Counted from the stretch's first letter, positions 1-8,299 are shown. The stretch is 10,467 nucleotides of DNA from an uncultured Solobacterium sp. (GCA_938041275.1 CALISH010000106.1:1-10467), one strand, 5' to 3'. Notes: a model not told the origin generated them from the sequence alone. A program made the numbers and translations.

Positions 1-10
1 TATTTAGGTT

Positions 11-38
11 AAGGGGCTGTTTTGTTACAGCCCCTTTT
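11..38 (+). terminator. Rho-independent terminator of an upstream gene
   Basis: A perfect 10-bp inverted repeat (AAGGGGCTGT at 11-20, ACAGCCCCTT at 27-36) encloses a 6-nt loop and runs into a TTTT tract. The GC-rich core and 3' T-run fit an intrinsic terminator for a plus-strand gene whose coding region lies left of the window. It also isolates the next gene (132-614) from upstream transcription. Confidence 0.88.
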
Positions 39-131
39 GTATGGTGAAAGTAATAGATTATCAATACTTTTATAATATGATATCCTATAAATATAATGCG
101 TGATAAATATTGAAAGAGAGGATTTAAATTA

Positions 132-614
132 ATGAAAAAGTTATTTTCTATATTATTGTTAGTTTGTATGGTAATACCATTACAAATCCAAGCTATATCG
201 ATGGAAGATATTAAACATGATAAGAATAATGTTCCTATTCTTACAGAAAAAAATGCTATAACGTATTTTGTAGATAAGAGTTCTATAAAAAGAGTAGAAG
301 AGAATCAGTTTATTTATAAAGTACAGGCAGTTGTATATGAGGTTGAAAAGAAAAATAGTAGTAGAACTAACTCATATATTCACAAGGTTTTAGTTACTTA
401 TCGATATGATAAACAAGCTAGATCTGGTATGAAATTAACGATAAATAGTGTGGAAGATTTTAATTATGATGGCGTAGCCTTGGGTGCCTTTAGCAATATT
501 CCGGAACAATACGTTGATGTAGCTTTGCGTGATCCTAAATATGCTGTAGGTAATTATATTTTTAAAGAAACTTATGGTACAGCTTATGAAAATATGACCC
601 TTCATATGAAATAA
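132..614 (+). CDS. Small exported protein of unknown function
   Basis: A 160-residue protein with a clear N-terminal signal peptide: two lysines, a hydrophobic stretch at about residues 4-20, and a likely signal peptidase I site after QIQA near residue 22. The cysteine at residue 12 has valine at -1, so a lipobox is unlikely. The mature part is about 138 residues with alternating beta-like stretches and no recognised catalytic motif or later membrane segment. The ATG at 132 follows a GAGAGG Shine-Dalgarno at 116-121. TATAAT-like -10 boxes lie at 71-76 and 92-97 without a convincing -35. It stands alone behind the terminator at 11-38. I infer an extracytoplasmic protein; the family is not recognised. 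Confidence 0.75.
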   Translation: MKKLFSILLLVCMVIPLQIQAISMEDIKHDKNNVPILTEKNAITYFVDKSSIKRVEENQFIYKVQAVVYEVEKKNSSRTNSYIHKVLVTYRYDKQARSGMKLTINSVEDFNYDGVALGAFSNIPEQYVDVALRDPKYAVGNYIFKETYGTAYENMTLHMK

Positions 615-619
615 GATAC

Positions 620-718
620 ATGAGTTTATTTGAAGTTAATCATAAAATGTTGGCTGACTTGGTAGTTACCGATGCAGCAGCATTTGCTAAACTTGTTGAA
701 ATAGCTAAAAACGCTTAA
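620..718 (+). pseudogene. rplT: Decayed 3' fragment of a ribosomal protein L20 gene
   Basis: Reading from ATG 620 to TAA 716-718 gives 32 residues. After the first four they read EVNHKMLADLVV, then TDAAAFAKLVEIAKNA. This matches the C-terminus of bacterial L20, where Bacillus has approximately EVNRKMLADLAVND followed by AF and a helical tail. Upstream codons in this frame are not L20-like and no Shine-Dalgarno precedes the ATG, so this is a truncated copy of the gene's 3' end rather than a functional gene. Substitutions at usually conserved places (R to H, A to V) suit relaxed selection. It lies between two secreted-protein genes, not in an infC-rpmI-rplT context. The L20 match is by eye from memory of the family. 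Confidence 0.68.
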
Positions 719-811
719 TAACATAACAAAGGAAATTCTATTTAGTATGTAGAAATTAGACAATAAGGAATCTTTTTATGAGGTGCTTAATTAAAAGAGG
801 GGGGACTCATA

Positions 812-1459
812 ATGGGAATGTTAAAAAAATTATGTATCACTACTGCTTTAGGAATTATGGTAGCAGGGGTTAGCTATGCAAGCGTTGTATCTGAAACTAT
901 AGTAGAGGGAAAACTACGTTTAACATATCCAGTCGTCTATACAGATAATAAAGTTGCACAAACCGCTATTTTTAATGACATTTGGAGCTATGTATTGAAA
1001 GCAAAAGAGGATTATTATAATGGTATAGCTTATGAGGTTTTTCAAGGTTATGAAGTTACTTATGAAGATGATCAAGTTATCTCTATTTTGCTAAATACAG
1101 GTAAGAATTATAAAGGTGCAGCTCATGGAACTTATAGTACTAGAGGCTTGGTGTATGATAAAAATACCGGTCAAAGGATACCTTTATATAACTATGTAAG
1201 AGTTGCTAATGCTCAACAGTTAGAAGATGGTATAAATGAAGATATATTAAACTTTTACACAAGTGCTAGTAAAAGAAAGACGTATTTACCAAAATATAAA
1301 CATATAATGGATGTTACGGATAATTACTACTTACCAGGTAATGGCTATGTAAAACTGATATATCAACCATATGTTTTGGGGCCGTTTAATGATGGCGTTA
1401 CATTTATTGAATTCAGTCCGGAGGCGATTGAGTATTTTAATCGTATGAATAATTGGTAG
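812..1459 (+). CDS. Exported DUF3298 (RsiV-like) domain protein
   Basis: A 215-residue protein with a signal peptide (LKKL, hydrophobic core to about residue 20, probable cleavage after SYA at 21-23). The N-terminal half of the mature part (SETIVEGKLRLTYPVV, about 27-42) resembles the DUF4163 segment. The C-terminal half has DUF3298 hallmarks: GAAHG at 102-106, a YDKNTGQRIPL stretch at about 115-125, and a closing PFNDGVTFIEFSPEA segment. In Bacillus RsiV this fold forms the extracellular lysozyme-sensing part of an anti-sigma factor. Here there is no membrane anchor or anti-sigma region, so only an extracytoplasmic location is inferred. A purine-rich Shine-Dalgarno (AGGGGGG, about 798-804) favours ATG 812; ATG 818 is a possible alternative. 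Confidence 0.8.
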   Translation: MGMLKKLCITTALGIMVAGVSYASVVSETIVEGKLRLTYPVVYTDNKVAQTAIFNDIWSYVLKAKEDYYNGIAYEVFQGYEVTYEDDQVISILLNTGKNYKGAAHGTYSTRGLVYDKNTGQRIPLYNYVRVANAQQLEDGINEDILNFYTSASKRKTYLPKYKHIMDVTDNYYLPGNGYVKLIYQPYVLGPFNDGVTFIEFSPEAIEYFNRMNNW

Positions 1460-1544
1460 ATAAATCAATATAACTAGGAGGATCATAGGGGGGATATTCA
1501 CAGATATACTAAATAAGTCTCTTTGAAAGCAGAGGTCGAATGCA

Positions 1545-1904
1545 ATGAATCGTAATGAACTAATTCAATATATTCAGCAAGAATATCTTTGTGATATAGA
1601 CTATCCATGGGAAAAATACCCTAACTATGTAGTAATTCGACGTAGAGATAATAGAAAATGGTTTGCCGGAATCTTTAACATTCGTGGACAGCAGATAGAA
1701 TTTGATACAAATGAATCGCTGGACGTGGTAAATCTTAAATGTGAGCCTGATTTGATTCCAAACCTACTTCGTGAAAGCGGAATCTATCCGGCGTATCATA
1801 TGAATAAACAACATTGGATATCGGTGGATATAGAACGATATGAGGATGAAGAGAAGTTAAAGATGCTAGTGGATATGAGCTATAGACTATCAAGGGCAAG
1901 GTAA
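1545..1904 (+). CDS. MmcQ/YjbR family protein
   Basis: A 119-residue cytoplasmic protein. The N-terminal helix MNRNELIQYIQQEY, the DYPWEKYPNYVVIRR segment at about residues 18-33, the NRKWFAGIF core at about 36-44 and the late HMNKQHWISVDIE stretch at about 85-97 form the pattern of the MmcQ/YjbR (DUF419, CyaY-like fold) family. Its length equals the usual single-domain size. The family is often described as DNA-binding-like, but its biochemical role is unsettled. AGAGGT at 1531-1536 lies 8 nt before ATG 1545 and fixes the start. Base composition is less AT-extreme than the genes that follow, so I take it as the last backbone gene before the island. Confidence 0.85.
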   Translation: MNRNELIQYIQQEYLCDIDYPWEKYPNYVVIRRRDNRKWFAGIFNIRGQQIEFDTNESLDVVNLKCEPDLIPNLLRESGIYPAYHMNKQHWISVDIERYEDEEKLKMLVDMSYRLSRAR

Positions 1905-2073
1905 GCTAAAATTAATACATAATAAGTTAAAGTCTTGATTTATAAGTTCAATAAATCTTAATAGATACTTTAATCATAGTTGGTTCTATGTATTTAGTGA
2001 ATTAACTTAATAATATTCATAAAGTAATTAAGTAATCTATGATATTTTTATTTTGAATATATGGGAAGGTGTT

Positions 2074-3504
2074 ATGAGTATTAACAATATAAAATCTAAA
2101 TGTCAAATTTTTACACCTAAAAATTATGTTAAAGAACTTTTAGATATTATAGAGTATAATGAAGATATTTTTTCTGATAAAGTATTAGAAAATTCATGTG
2201 GCGATGGAAATATATTATTAGAGGTCATTGAGCGCTACATTAAAAATGGTAAAAAATTAGGGAAATCTATAGAAGAAATTAGTACAGGTTTATCTGAAAA
2301 TATTTATGGCTTTGAAATAGATTCTATTCAATATAATAAATGTATCATAAAACTAAATGCACTTATTGCATCTTATGGTTTGCCGAAAGTGAATTGGAAA
2401 ATATATAATCAAGATTTTTTAGAATATGATTTGAATGAAAAATTTGACTATATTGTAGGTAATCCACCATATATAACATATAAAGAAATTCCCGATAAAG
2501 TTAGGGAATATATAAGAATGAATTTCAAAAGCTGTAAGAAGGGGAAGTTTGACTATTGTTATGCTTTTATTGAAAAAAGTTTTAGCCTACTTTCCAACTC
2601 AGGTAAAATGTCATATTTAGTTCCTAGTAGTATTTTCAAAACTGTTTTTGGTAATCAATTAAGACTAATAATTAAAGATTATGTTTCATTAGTTAAAGAC
2701 TATAATGATAATAATATTTTTGACAATGCAACTATAAAATCATCAATTTTAGTATTAGATCGAGCAAATGATTCTAAATTATTATCGTATATTAACGCTA
2801 ATAAGAATGATAATAGGGTTATTAATAAAAGTGAGTTGGGTGAAAAATGGTTTTTTTCGAATTTGGTTAATTGTGGAGATAATCGATTTGGTGATTATTT
2901 TAAAGTTTCACATGTAGTGGCAACACTTTTGAATAAAGCCTTTGTAATTAACTTAGATGAATGCAAAGATAAAGATACATATTATCAGATTGGGAAGCAT
3001 ATAATTGAAAAAGAAATAGTTAAAGATACTGCAACACCTAAAAGTAAACGATATAGTCGTAATGAGAAAATTATTTTTCCATATTTTTATAAGAAAGGGA
3101 AAGTTATAAATATTGATGAAACTGAATTAAGGGAAAATTTCCCAGGAGCGTTTATGTATCTAAAGTCTTTTTATGAAGAATTAATTAATAGGAAAAGTGA
3201 TAAAAAATGCTCTTGGTTTGAATATGGACGAACACAAGCTTTAGGTAATTTGAATCAAAGAAAATTACTTATCTCTACAGTCATTACTAATAGGGTTTTG
3301 ATATATATTTTAAATCAATCCTGTATTCCTTATGCAGGATTATATATTATACCCAAAAAAAATAGACAAAAATATAGCTTGAAAGATGCCAAGGCTATTT
3401 TAGAGAGTTTGAATTTTTTGAATTATGCTAAACAAGTAGGGATTCCAATTAATGGAAACTCTGTTAGAGTAACCTCTAAAGATATAGAAGCATATAGATT
3501 TTAA
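2074..3504 (+). CDS. Adenine-N6 DNA methyltransferase (TaqI/Eco57I-like, NPPY)
   Basis: Predicted to transfer a methyl group from S-adenosylmethionine to N6 of adenine in DNA. From ATG 2074 it is 476 residues. The motifs run in gamma-class order: motif X CQIFTP (10-15), SAM-binding motif I ENSCGDGN (39-46), acidic motif II GFEID (79-83), catalytic motif IV NPPY (130-133). The C-terminal half is an unassigned target-recognition-type region with a GRTQALGNLNQRKLL stretch near 385-399, like the TaqI-type C-terminal domain. M.TaqI is about 420 residues, so no endonuclease domain is fused. An upstream TTG (2053) is in frame, but ATG 2074 behind GGGAAGG (2063-2069) is the better start. It is first in an operon with a GHKL/kinase, a receiver protein and an HNH nuclease, so it probably marks self DNA. 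Confidence 0.9.
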   Translation: MSINNIKSKCQIFTPKNYVKELLDIIEYNEDIFSDKVLENSCGDGNILLEVIERYIKNGKKLGKSIEEISTGLSENIYGFEIDSIQYNKCIIKLNALIASYGLPKVNWKIYNQDFLEYDLNEKFDYIVGNPPYITYKEIPDKVREYIRMNFKSCKKGKFDYCYAFIEKSFSLLSNSGKMSYLVPSSIFKTVFGNQLRLIIKDYVSLVKDYNDNNIFDNATIKSSILVLDRANDSKLLSYINANKNDNRVINKSELGEKWFFSNLVNCGDNRFGDYFKVSHVVATLLNKAFVINLDECKDKDTYYQIGKHIIEKEIVKDTATPKSKRYSRNEKIIFPYFYKKGKVINIDETELRENFPGAFMYLKSFYEELINRKSDKKCSWFEYGRTQALGNLNQRKLLISTVITNRVLIYILNQSCIPYAGLYIIPKKNRQKYSLKDAKAILESLNFLNYAKQVGIPINGNSVRVTSKDIEAYRF

Positions 3505-3513
3505 AGAGGCGAT

Positions 3514-5652
3514 ATGATGGAATATCTTAAATATGTGATAGAAGAAAGTACAATTGCTAAATTATTGGGAATACAGAACTTTACTTCAGATGAATCCGCT
3601 GTATTGGAATTGGTTAAAAATGCATATGATGCTGAGGCCATTAATTTAACTTTAGAGTTTAAGAACAATTCTTTAATTATCAAAGATGATGGAAAAGGAA
3701 TGAGTGATGAAGATATAAAGCGTCATTGGATGCATATTGGAAAAAGTGATAAAGGCTATGAAGTTTTAGATAAATATAATAATAAAAGAATTCAAGCAGG
3801 GTCAAAAGGTGTTGGTCGTTTTGCTTTAGCCAGATTAGGTGAGCATATAGAATTGTTTTCAAAGAAAAAGGATTCAGATGGTATTTTATGGAAAACTGAT
3901 TGGAATAATTCTACAATTGAATATACAGATTTATATGATGAAATTGGAACTAGGATTCAGATTAAATCATTGAGAAATAATTGGACTTTGTCTAGGATTA
4001 AGAATCTAACAAAATATCTTGAAAAAACATACAATGATAGTGCTATGAAAATTAATATTATCTCAGGTGATTATAATGTAGTTGTAAATTCTTATTTTCC
4101 AGAAGTAAAAATAGGGATAAATTGTCGTAGCAATATTAAATTACAATATCAAAGTGGAACATTAGGTATTGATGTGACTTCTGATGAGTTTGCTGAAGAG
4201 GCTAAAAAATATTATTTTCAGAACAACTTAAATTATTTTAATGTAAATATTAATGTATATGATGAGTTACAAGGTAATGAAAATATTGATATTAGTGATA
4301 ATGAGCTAGTTGATGTGTTAAATGAGATAGGTCATTTTTCTGCAAGTTTTTTCTTTAATTTATCTGCAACTAAACTAGATCAAGAAAAATTTTTATATAA
4401 ATTTTTGAATACAATTGAACCTACTAAATCAGGTATAATTCTATATAGGAATGCATTCAGTATTTCATCATATGAAGGTGATAAAGATTGGTTAGGCCTA
4501 GGGCGGCGTTCTAGAATGTCACCAGCGGCTGCATCTCATCCTACAGGTTCTTGGCGTGTTCGAGAAAATCAGATATCAGGTTTTGTACAGATTGACAAGG
4601 AAGAAAATAAATTCTTACAAGATTTGATGAATAGACAAAATATGGATGAAAACATTTATTATAAAGTTTTTGTTCAGATTATTCTTATCGGCATCAAAGA
4701 GTTTGAACGTTATCGACAAGGAATAATTAGATCAATTGATTTAAAGAACAAAATAAAAAGTTCAAAAAAGAATCGATTAATTGATAGAATTGTTCTAAAT
4801 CCTAAAAAATTAGATGGGTTATCTAAAAAAGAAAACAAAAAGATTATATCAGAATTAAAAAATGTTAAGCGTCAGGAACATAAAGTAGAAAAAGAAAAAG
4901 CTGAAATTGAGGCAAGGTATAAGTATGATGTTAGAATTCTTAATGTATTATCAACTATTGGACTAAAAGCTGCATCAATAGCTCATGAATTAAAGAATGA
5001 TAGAAATATACTAGAAACTAGTTATATAAATATAATTCAAGCACTAAAAGATTATAAGATGTGGGATATATTGACTAGTGCAGAATATCAGCAAAAAGCA
5101 TATAAAAATATACCATTATTACTTGATCAAAGTAATAGTATAGCGAAAAAATTAGTTACATTTATGAATATAATGTTATCTAATATTGAAAAAAGTAGCT
5201 TTAAATATGACTTGTTAGATATTAAGACTATAGTAACAAGTATTGTTAATGAGTGGACTGATAATTATAAGTGGGTGAATATAGCTCTTAGCATAGATGA
5301 TAATTTAAAGTTTACCTTATCAAAAGATATTATACGTGTAATTTTAGATAATTTAATTCTGAATAGTATTCAACAAAATGAGTTTAAACAAAAATTAGAG
5401 ATTTCTATAAAGATTTGTTTTTTAGATAACAAATTGCACTTTATATATAGTGATAATGGTAAAGGGCTTGATAAAAAGTATCATAGTAATCCAAAGAAAA
5501 TACTTGAAGTTCTTGAATCTACTCGTAAAAATGGACATGGATTAGGAATGTGGATGACAAATAATACGATTAATTTAAGTGGTGGTAAAATTACAGAGAT
5601 AAATGGTATAAATGGATTTACTATAGAATTTAACTTAGGAGACCAGTCTTAA
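3514..5652 (+). CDS. paraMORC-type GHKL ATPase fused to a histidine kinase
   Basis: A 712-residue soluble protein with two GHKL ATP-binding folds. The N-terminal fold has the N-box ELVKNAYDA (32-40), DDGKGM (58-63) and GSKGVGRFA (96-104), as in Hsp90/MutL/MORC ATPases. An S5-like transducer follows, with YRNAFSIS (311-318), DWLGLG (325-330) and QISGFVQI (353-360), a pattern of prokaryotic MORC relatives. A charged coiled coil spans about 430-475. Then comes a histidine-kinase half: H-box AHELKN with candidate phospho-acceptor His491, N-box LDNLILNSI (611-619), DNGKG (647-651) and GHGLG (674-678). There are no membrane segments, so sensing is cytosolic. The gene begins 9 nt after the methylase stop; AGAGG (3505-3509) precedes tandem ATGs at 3514 and 3517, and the second has the better spacing. 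The next gene encodes its likely receiver. The defence role is inferred from the neighbourhood. Confidence 0.86.
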   Translation: MMEYLKYVIEESTIAKLLGIQNFTSDESAVLELVKNAYDAEAINLTLEFKNNSLIIKDDGKGMSDEDIKRHWMHIGKSDKGYEVLDKYNNKRIQAGSKGVGRFALARLGEHIELFSKKKDSDGILWKTDWNNSTIEYTDLYDEIGTRIQIKSLRNNWTLSRIKNLTKYLEKTYNDSAMKINIISGDYNVVVNSYFPEVKIGINCRSNIKLQYQSGTLGIDVTSDEFAEEAKKYYFQNNLNYFNVNINVYDELQGNENIDISDNELVDVLNEIGHFSASFFFNLSATKLDQEKFLYKFLNTIEPTKSGIILYRNAFSISSYEGDKDWLGLGRRSRMSPAAASHPTGSWRVRENQISGFVQIDKEENKFLQDLMNRQNMDENIYYKVFVQIILIGIKEFERYRQGIIRSIDLKNKIKSSKKNRLIDRIVLNPKKLDGLSKKENKKIISELKNVKRQEHKVEKEKAEIEARYKYDVRILNVLSTIGLKAASIAHELKNDRNILETSYINIIQALKDYKMWDILTSAEYQQKAYKNIPLLLDQSNSIAKKLVTFMNIMLSNIEKSSFKYDLLDIKTIVTSIVNEWTDNYKWVNIALSIDDNLKFTLSKDIIRVILDNLILNSIQQNEFKQKLEISIKICFLDNKLHFIYSDNGKGLDKKYHSNPKKILEVLESTRKNGHGLGMWMTNNTINLSGGKITEINGINGFTIEFNLGDQS

Positions 5653-5653
5653 A

Positions 5654-6262
5654 ATGGAATGTATAAGAATATTGTATATTGATGATAAACTTGATCCAGA
5701 ATTTTCAAAATTTTTAGACCAATATAAGGAAAAAGAAGTAATACCCAATATTATAATTGAAGTTAAAGAAGTTCAATTTTGTCCAGAAGATGGGTTTGAT
5801 GCATTACTTAGAAATAAAACTGTAAGTGATTCTAATATAATTTTTATTGATTCAAAACTTTTTGAAAATAATACTGTTGGTGAGGGTAAGTTTACGGGAG
5901 AAGAATTTAAACTTATTTTGAAAAAATATTTTCCTTTTATAGAAGTATTTGTTATAACTCAAAATGATATAGAGCCTAATTATTCTAAGATTGCTAAATA
6001 TGATATAAATAAAGCTGATTCTGCTATAAAATATTATTGGGAGACTATCCCATTACATATTGATGAAGCAATAAGTAGAATTCAAGAATCTAGATTATTA
6101 TTGAAAAAAATAGAAGAAAATAAACAACTTGAAACGTATATAATTGAAAAAATTTCAAATTCATTAAATGGTATAAACCTATATGATGAATTAAGTAAAC
6201 AGGACTTAGATGAAATAATTACCTTATTTAAGGAGATCCAGGAACGTATAAATGGAAAATGA
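5654..6262 (+). CDS. Receiver-domain (CheY-like) protein without a DNA-binding output
   Basis: A 202-residue protein. The N-terminal strand IRILYIDD supplies the acidic pair Asp10/Asp11, NIIFIDSKL places a phospho-acceptor candidate at Asp66, VFVITQND gives the switch Thr102, and DINKADSA gives a candidate conserved Lys120. This is the layout of a response-regulator receiver, though the sequence is divergent and the insert after Asp66 (ENNTVGEGKFTG) is longer than usual. From about residue 135 the protein is helical and charged, probably a coiled coil, with no helix-turn-helix or enzymatic output domain. The start is 1 nt after the kinase stop with AGGAG at 5637-5641, so translation is coupled and the kinase is the likely partner. 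Its 3' end overlaps the HNH gene. The output may be protein-protein control of a neighbour, which is inference. Confidence 0.78.
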   Translation: MECIRILYIDDKLDPEFSKFLDQYKEKEVIPNIIIEVKEVQFCPEDGFDALLRNKTVSDSNIIFIDSKLFENNTVGEGKFTGEEFKLILKKYFPFIEVFVITQNDIEPNYSKIAKYDINKADSAIKYYWETIPLHIDEAISRIQESRLLLKKIEENKQLETYIIEKISNSLNGINLYDELSKQDLDEIITLFKEIQERINGK

Positions 6263-6890
6263 TTACAGAAATACAATATACTGTCCAGCTTTAAGGGATA
6301 TTTCTAAGAATAAAAATAAGGTTAAAGAATTGGTGTTATTAGACCATCCTAAAGCTGTAGATTTACATAGCTACATTAGTAATAATTATACAAAATATAA
6401 AATAGAATTTATCAAAGCTTATAATTATAAGTGTGCTTATTGTGGTGTATCAGTTCAATTAATACCTATAAAATTTTTTGAAGTAGATCATTATATATAT
6501 CAAAAATCAGAAAGGTTTAAAAGTAAAAAAGATGCTGGATATATAGAAAATTTAGTTTTATCTTGTCACAACTGTAATCATAATAAATCTTCATTTATGA
6601 TTGAAGATGAAGTTTATGATAATTTACATCCTGATAATAAGCAGATTTGTAAATGTTTCTATCGAGATGATTTATATTATATAAGAATGACTGAATCTGG
6701 ATCAAGTGATGATAATATTCTACTTTTTTATAATAAATTAAAGTTAGGTTCAGAGGTTCATCGATTAGATTTTCTTTTAATGAATTTAATTGGTTTTTTG
6801 AAACAACATCGACTCGATAGCGAAAATGAAGTGAAGTTAGCAGATATTATTGAAAATCTTCGTACGAAAAGAAACTTAAAGACCAAATGA
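6252..6890 (+). CDS. HNH endonuclease
   Basis: A 212-residue protein with a central HNH/treble-clef nuclease domain. CAYC (Cys61, Cys64) and CHNC (Cys105, Cys108) form the structural zinc site. EVDH (77-80) supplies the catalytic histidine His80. ENLVLSCHNCNHNKS (99-113) supplies Asn100 and the final His/Asn position of the ββα-metal motif. It is the probable DNA-cleaving effector of the operon. The helical N-terminal and C-terminal flanks have no recognised domain. The start overlaps the receiver gene by 11 nt, with AGGA at 6240-6243 eight nt before ATG 6252. Comparable HNH proteins act in Septu (PtuB), but here the adjacent partners are a kinase and a receiver, and the nearest ATPase lies beyond an insertion sequence. 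A weak 6-bp inverted repeat (6894-6914) follows the stop without a T-tract. Confidence 0.87.
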   Translation: MENDYRNTIYCPALRDISKNKNKVKELVLLDHPKAVDLHSYISNNYTKYKIEFIKAYNYKCAYCGVSVQLIPIKFFEVDHYIYQKSERFKSKKDAGYIENLVLSCHNCNHNKSSFMIEDEVYDNLHPDNKQICKCFYRDDLYYIRMTESGSSDDNILLFYNKLKLGSEVHRLDFLLMNLIGFLKQHRLDSENEVKLADIIENLRTKRNLKTK

Positions 6891-6998
6891 GTTTATCCTA
6901 TTAATAACAGGATATTATAGAAGTACTAAGTATATATACAAAGCATGATAGTTAAATAATTTGGGGTAAAAGAAGTAGTTATAGAAATTCAAATGTTA

Positions 6999-7024
6999 GG
7001 TAGTGTCAATAATTTTGTGTAAAC
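6999..7024 (+). repeat. Left terminal inverted repeat of the IS256-family element
   Basis: Begins GGTAGTGTC and ends TTTTGTGTAAAC. It matches the reverse complement of 8300-8325 at 21 of 26 positions, with all mismatches in the outer half. The transposase stop codon lies 12 nt inside it. Confidence 0.82.
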
Positions 7025-7036
7025 GTATTTTTATTC

Positions 7037-8215
7037 TCAATTACCAAACATATTTTGTAACTGACTAAATGCTGCACCAAATCCACGATGTATTTTACCA
7101 AAGAATTTAACATTATACTCAGTAGTAAATGTGTATACAAAAGTATCTAATGACTCGATTGATGGCAACTGTTCTTTATGGCTGATTCGTCTTTTTAGGT
7201 ATTTATTCCAGCCTTCAATTAGATTATTAGAATAGATTGACGGCCTAATGGATCCAGGAAACTCTAAAAAAGTAAATACATCAGTAATATCGGATAATGT
7301 ATTCGTAATCTTAGGATACTTAGACGACCACGTTTCTAAAAAGTTATACAAAGCTGCCTAAGCTACTGGTGTTGTATTGGCAGTATAAATCAACTTTAAT
7401 TGTGCCAATACAGGAGCTATATCATGTTTGCTAATTAGCATACGTACCATACGAGTTATATGTACCCAACAACGTTGGAAATGTGCTCTTGGATATATTT
7501 TCTGACAAGCTTGCTGCAATCCTTGAAAACCATCACCAACAAAAAGCAGAATGTCCTCTAGACCTCTTTGTTTTACATGATCTAATAGCTCTTTGTAGGC
7601 TAATGTGCTTTCATTAGGATATATGCCATAATCAACAACATGTTTCTCACCTGATGGTGTAATACCAATTAAAACATGAAGAGCCTTTTTTTGCGCTATT
7701 CCACGTTTAACGGTAATAAAAGTAGCATCTAGATAGACTACAGCAAACCGTGAAGGTAATGGCCGATTATGAAACGCATCCACTTCTTCTGCAACAACTT
7801 GAGTCATATTAGAAATAGTTTGTGGCGAATAATAGCAACCATACATTTTTTCAATAATATCAGCTATTTCACGTGTGGTAATACCTTTTTGATATAACTG
7901 TATAATCATTTCTTCAAGATTACCAAAATTCCGATTGTACGGTGTAAGTAATTTGTTTTGAAATTGACCCAATCGATCGCGAGGTATTTTGATAGTAATA
8001 TTACCGAAAATAGTATGTAATGAACGCTCGTAATAGCCATTCCGAGAATTACCCGTGTTATAGCCACTGACATCGTATTTATCATAGGATAAAAACTCAG
8101 TTAATTCAGCTAATAATAGCGTGTTTAACATCGTTTCGAGTTCATTACGAAATAAATCCATAAAAATTGAATGATTATCTGGAGTATCAACTGAGATTGT
8201 GTTACCATTAAACAT
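7037..8215 (-). pseudogene. IS256-family (mutator-type) transposase interrupted by an amber codon
   Basis: Read from ATG 8213-8215 on the minus strand, the frame is 392 codons, the normal size for IS256-family DDE transposases. It carries DAT with catalytic Asp163, GDGF with catalytic Asp228, and CWVH (249-252), the C-x(1-2)-H signature next to the second Asp. Codon 286 (7358-7360) is TAG, just after NTTPVA. The same frame continues with AALYNFLETW and reaches NLIEGW, which holds catalytic Glu334, then ends at 7037. One nonsense change therefore separates the third catalytic residue from the first two, with no frameshift. The main product (7358-8215, 285 residues) lacks Glu334 and should be inactive unless the amber codon is read through or a sequencing error is present. 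Base composition is visibly less AT-rich than the flanking defence genes. Confidence 0.88.
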
Positions 8216-8299
8216 AGAGAATCAAACTTCTTTCTGCGATTTTTGTATGGTAACTTAATCATAAAGAAGATTGGTTCTCTTTTCAATTGTTTGAGAACA

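Noticed and set aside
1476..1493. Strong Shine-Dalgarno-like AGGAGG and GGGGGG sites without a gene
   Set aside because: No ATG, GTG or TTG with a meaningful open frame follows at proper spacing; the MmcQ-like gene uses its own site at 1531-1536.
1937..1957. Seven-bp hairpin (GATTTAT/ATAAATC) after the MmcQ-like gene as a terminator
   Set aside because: The stem is only A/T-rich, with one G-C pair, and has no T-tract; such hairpins are expected by chance here.
2053..2073. In-frame TTG start extending the methyltransferase by seven residues
   Set aside because: The ATG at 2074 has a GGGAAGG site just upstream, and motif X begins soon after it; the TTG has no good Shine-Dalgarno.
3501..3862. 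Minus-strand open frames of about 60 codons opposite the kinase gene
   Set aside because: They lie fully inside a strongly supported plus-strand gene with conserved GHKL motifs and have no domain or start-site support.
6894..6914. TATCCT/AGGATA inverted repeat after the HNH gene as a terminator
   Set aside because: Only a 6-bp stem and no T-run, so it is not a convincing intrinsic terminator.
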